Source of the DNA: Actinomycetes bacterium
GTDB taxonomy: Bacteria; Actinomycetota; Actinomycetes; Streptosporangiales; Streptosporangiaceae
NCBI GenBank assembly: GCA_021792855.1
Contig: JAJYTW010000001.1
Location: forward strand, 25,371-89,370
Reading direction: 5' to 3'
DNA length: 64,000 bases
Below, one piece after another: positions 63,601-64,000 of the stretch (positions are counted from its first letter, which is position 1; each line of letters opens with the position of its first letter). The notes under the pieces were generated by a model. It was given only the letters and a program-made list of their open reading frames with translations. It was not told the origin of the DNA and did not search any database. The position numbers and the translations under genes are program-made.

Positions 63601-64000
63601 CTAGGACTCAGGCAGGCTGGCGTGCGCCTCCTCGCGTAGTGCGTCGAGCGCAGTCTTTGCCTGCCATGCGACGTGACTCCATGCGCCCGGCCAGCTTGGA
63701 GGCGGGAATGCCAGGCCGATCTTGCTGAACGCTGTCACCGCCTTGTGCCTGGCATCGCCGTGTTGGGCACCGTTGCGGATCCGTGTGAGCGACAGAAGAG
63801 AGTCCACGGCGTCGCACGCGCGAACGGCGGACTCTCCGTCCAGCCTTTCCTGAAGATAGTCGCGGAGAGTCTGCCCTGCGTTCCGCAGCTCAGGCTGGTT
63901 CCGGTGTCTCCCGGATGGTGAACGTGCAGGTCAGCAGGGTCTGGGTTGGTGGAAAGGGCGATATAGCCTAGTGACACGACTAGAGCGCTTTGGCCTTGCA
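63601..64000 (-). pseudogene. Frameshifted gene fragment, 5' end beyond window edge
   Basis: The last 98 or so codons read RDYLQERLDGESAVRACDAV and LTRIRNGAQHGDARHKAVTA, a good protein ending, while upstream in another frame LGYIALSTNPDPADLHVHHP reads to the window edge. The two join cleanly if one G is restored at CTGAGCTG (63889-63894). So there is a 1-base deletion, real or from sequencing. The C-terminal pattern RNGxxHxDAR-AV-AF is one I have seen in uncharacterised actinobacterial proteins. The gene begins to the right of 64000. Confidence 0.6.

Larger units (their letters stand above)
48482..64000. mobile_element. Integrative element at tRNA-Pro, running off the right edge
   Basis: Starting just past the tRNA 3' end, gene content switches to integrase, phage-type repressor and Cro, excisionase-like gene, primase-helicase, small Zn-finger proteins, RHH regulator, terminase-small-subunit-like protein, resolvase and DUF3631 ATPase, with many unknown proteins and shorter genes. 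I searched by eye for a second copy of the tRNA 3' segment (TTCAAATCTCCCCACCCCG) and did not find one to 64000, so the distal att site is probably outside. No capsid, tail, FtsK/TraB or relaxase gene is visible. Confidence 0.85.

Noticed and set aside
48482-64000. Distal copy of the tRNA 3' end (att site)
   Set aside because: I looked for TTCAAATCTCCCC and CCCCACCCCGACC to the right and found no credible copy; the site probably lies outside.

Overview
The window is very GC-rich, uses GTG and TTG starts freely, and carries actinomycete marker families: WhiB/WblA-type regulator, Lsr2, RipA-like NlpC/P60, DUF2516, DUF3180, DUF4177 and a DUF2342 metalloprotease. The gene order from radA and mutY through clpC, lsr2, lysS, coaX, nadCB, panC, the folate genes, ftsH, hpt, tilS, dacB and ppa, and then from crp to the WblA-type gene, resembles the Streptomyces chromosome as I recall it. 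I read the host as a class Actinomycetes chromosome; the genus cannot be fixed from the sequence alone.

Bases 1 to about 48400 are core genome. In order they hold: an NrtR-like Nudix regulator and a macrodomain hydrolase; a BlaI/M56 pair; AlaX, DUF2516 and an XRE regulator; a coupled BKACE and asparaginase pair; dtd, radA and mutY (with no disA beside radA); clpC under two ClgR-type boxes; lsr2; a RipA-like peptidoglycan hydrolase; a lysS, coaX, nadC, nadB, panC, DUF2520 operon; folK, folB, folP; a DUF2156 lysyltransferase-like gene; folE, ftsH; hpt, tilS, metalloprotease, dacB; ppa and crp; an MBL, Nudix, RidA, DUF4177 string; a stomatin-like protein; two ArsA-like ATPases; a WblA-type regulator; a bifunctional PBP; YqeY; a metallophosphoesterase; and tRNA-Pro(CGG). 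Many operon junctions are 4-nt ATGA, GTGA or TTGA overlaps, so translational coupling is the rule.

From the 3' end of tRNA-Pro to the right edge (about 48480 to beyond 64000) lies an integrative element. A tyrosine integrase sits against the tRNA, followed by a repressor, a divergent Cro-like gene, an excisionase-like gene and a primase-helicase whose 3' end carries an iteron-like repeat array. Next comes an AT-richer cargo block of three envelope-type proteins (a two-TM coiled-coil protein, a lipoprotein and a signal-anchor protein). After it come a ribbon-helix-helix gene preceded by direct repeats, small Zn-finger genes, and a minus-strand module with a terminase-small-subunit-like protein, a serine resolvase and a DUF3631 ATPase. 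No capsid, tail or conjugation gene is visible and the distal att site was not found, so the element may be a satellite-like or AICE-like island, or two stacked islands, running off the right edge. A frameshifted gene fragment sits at that edge.
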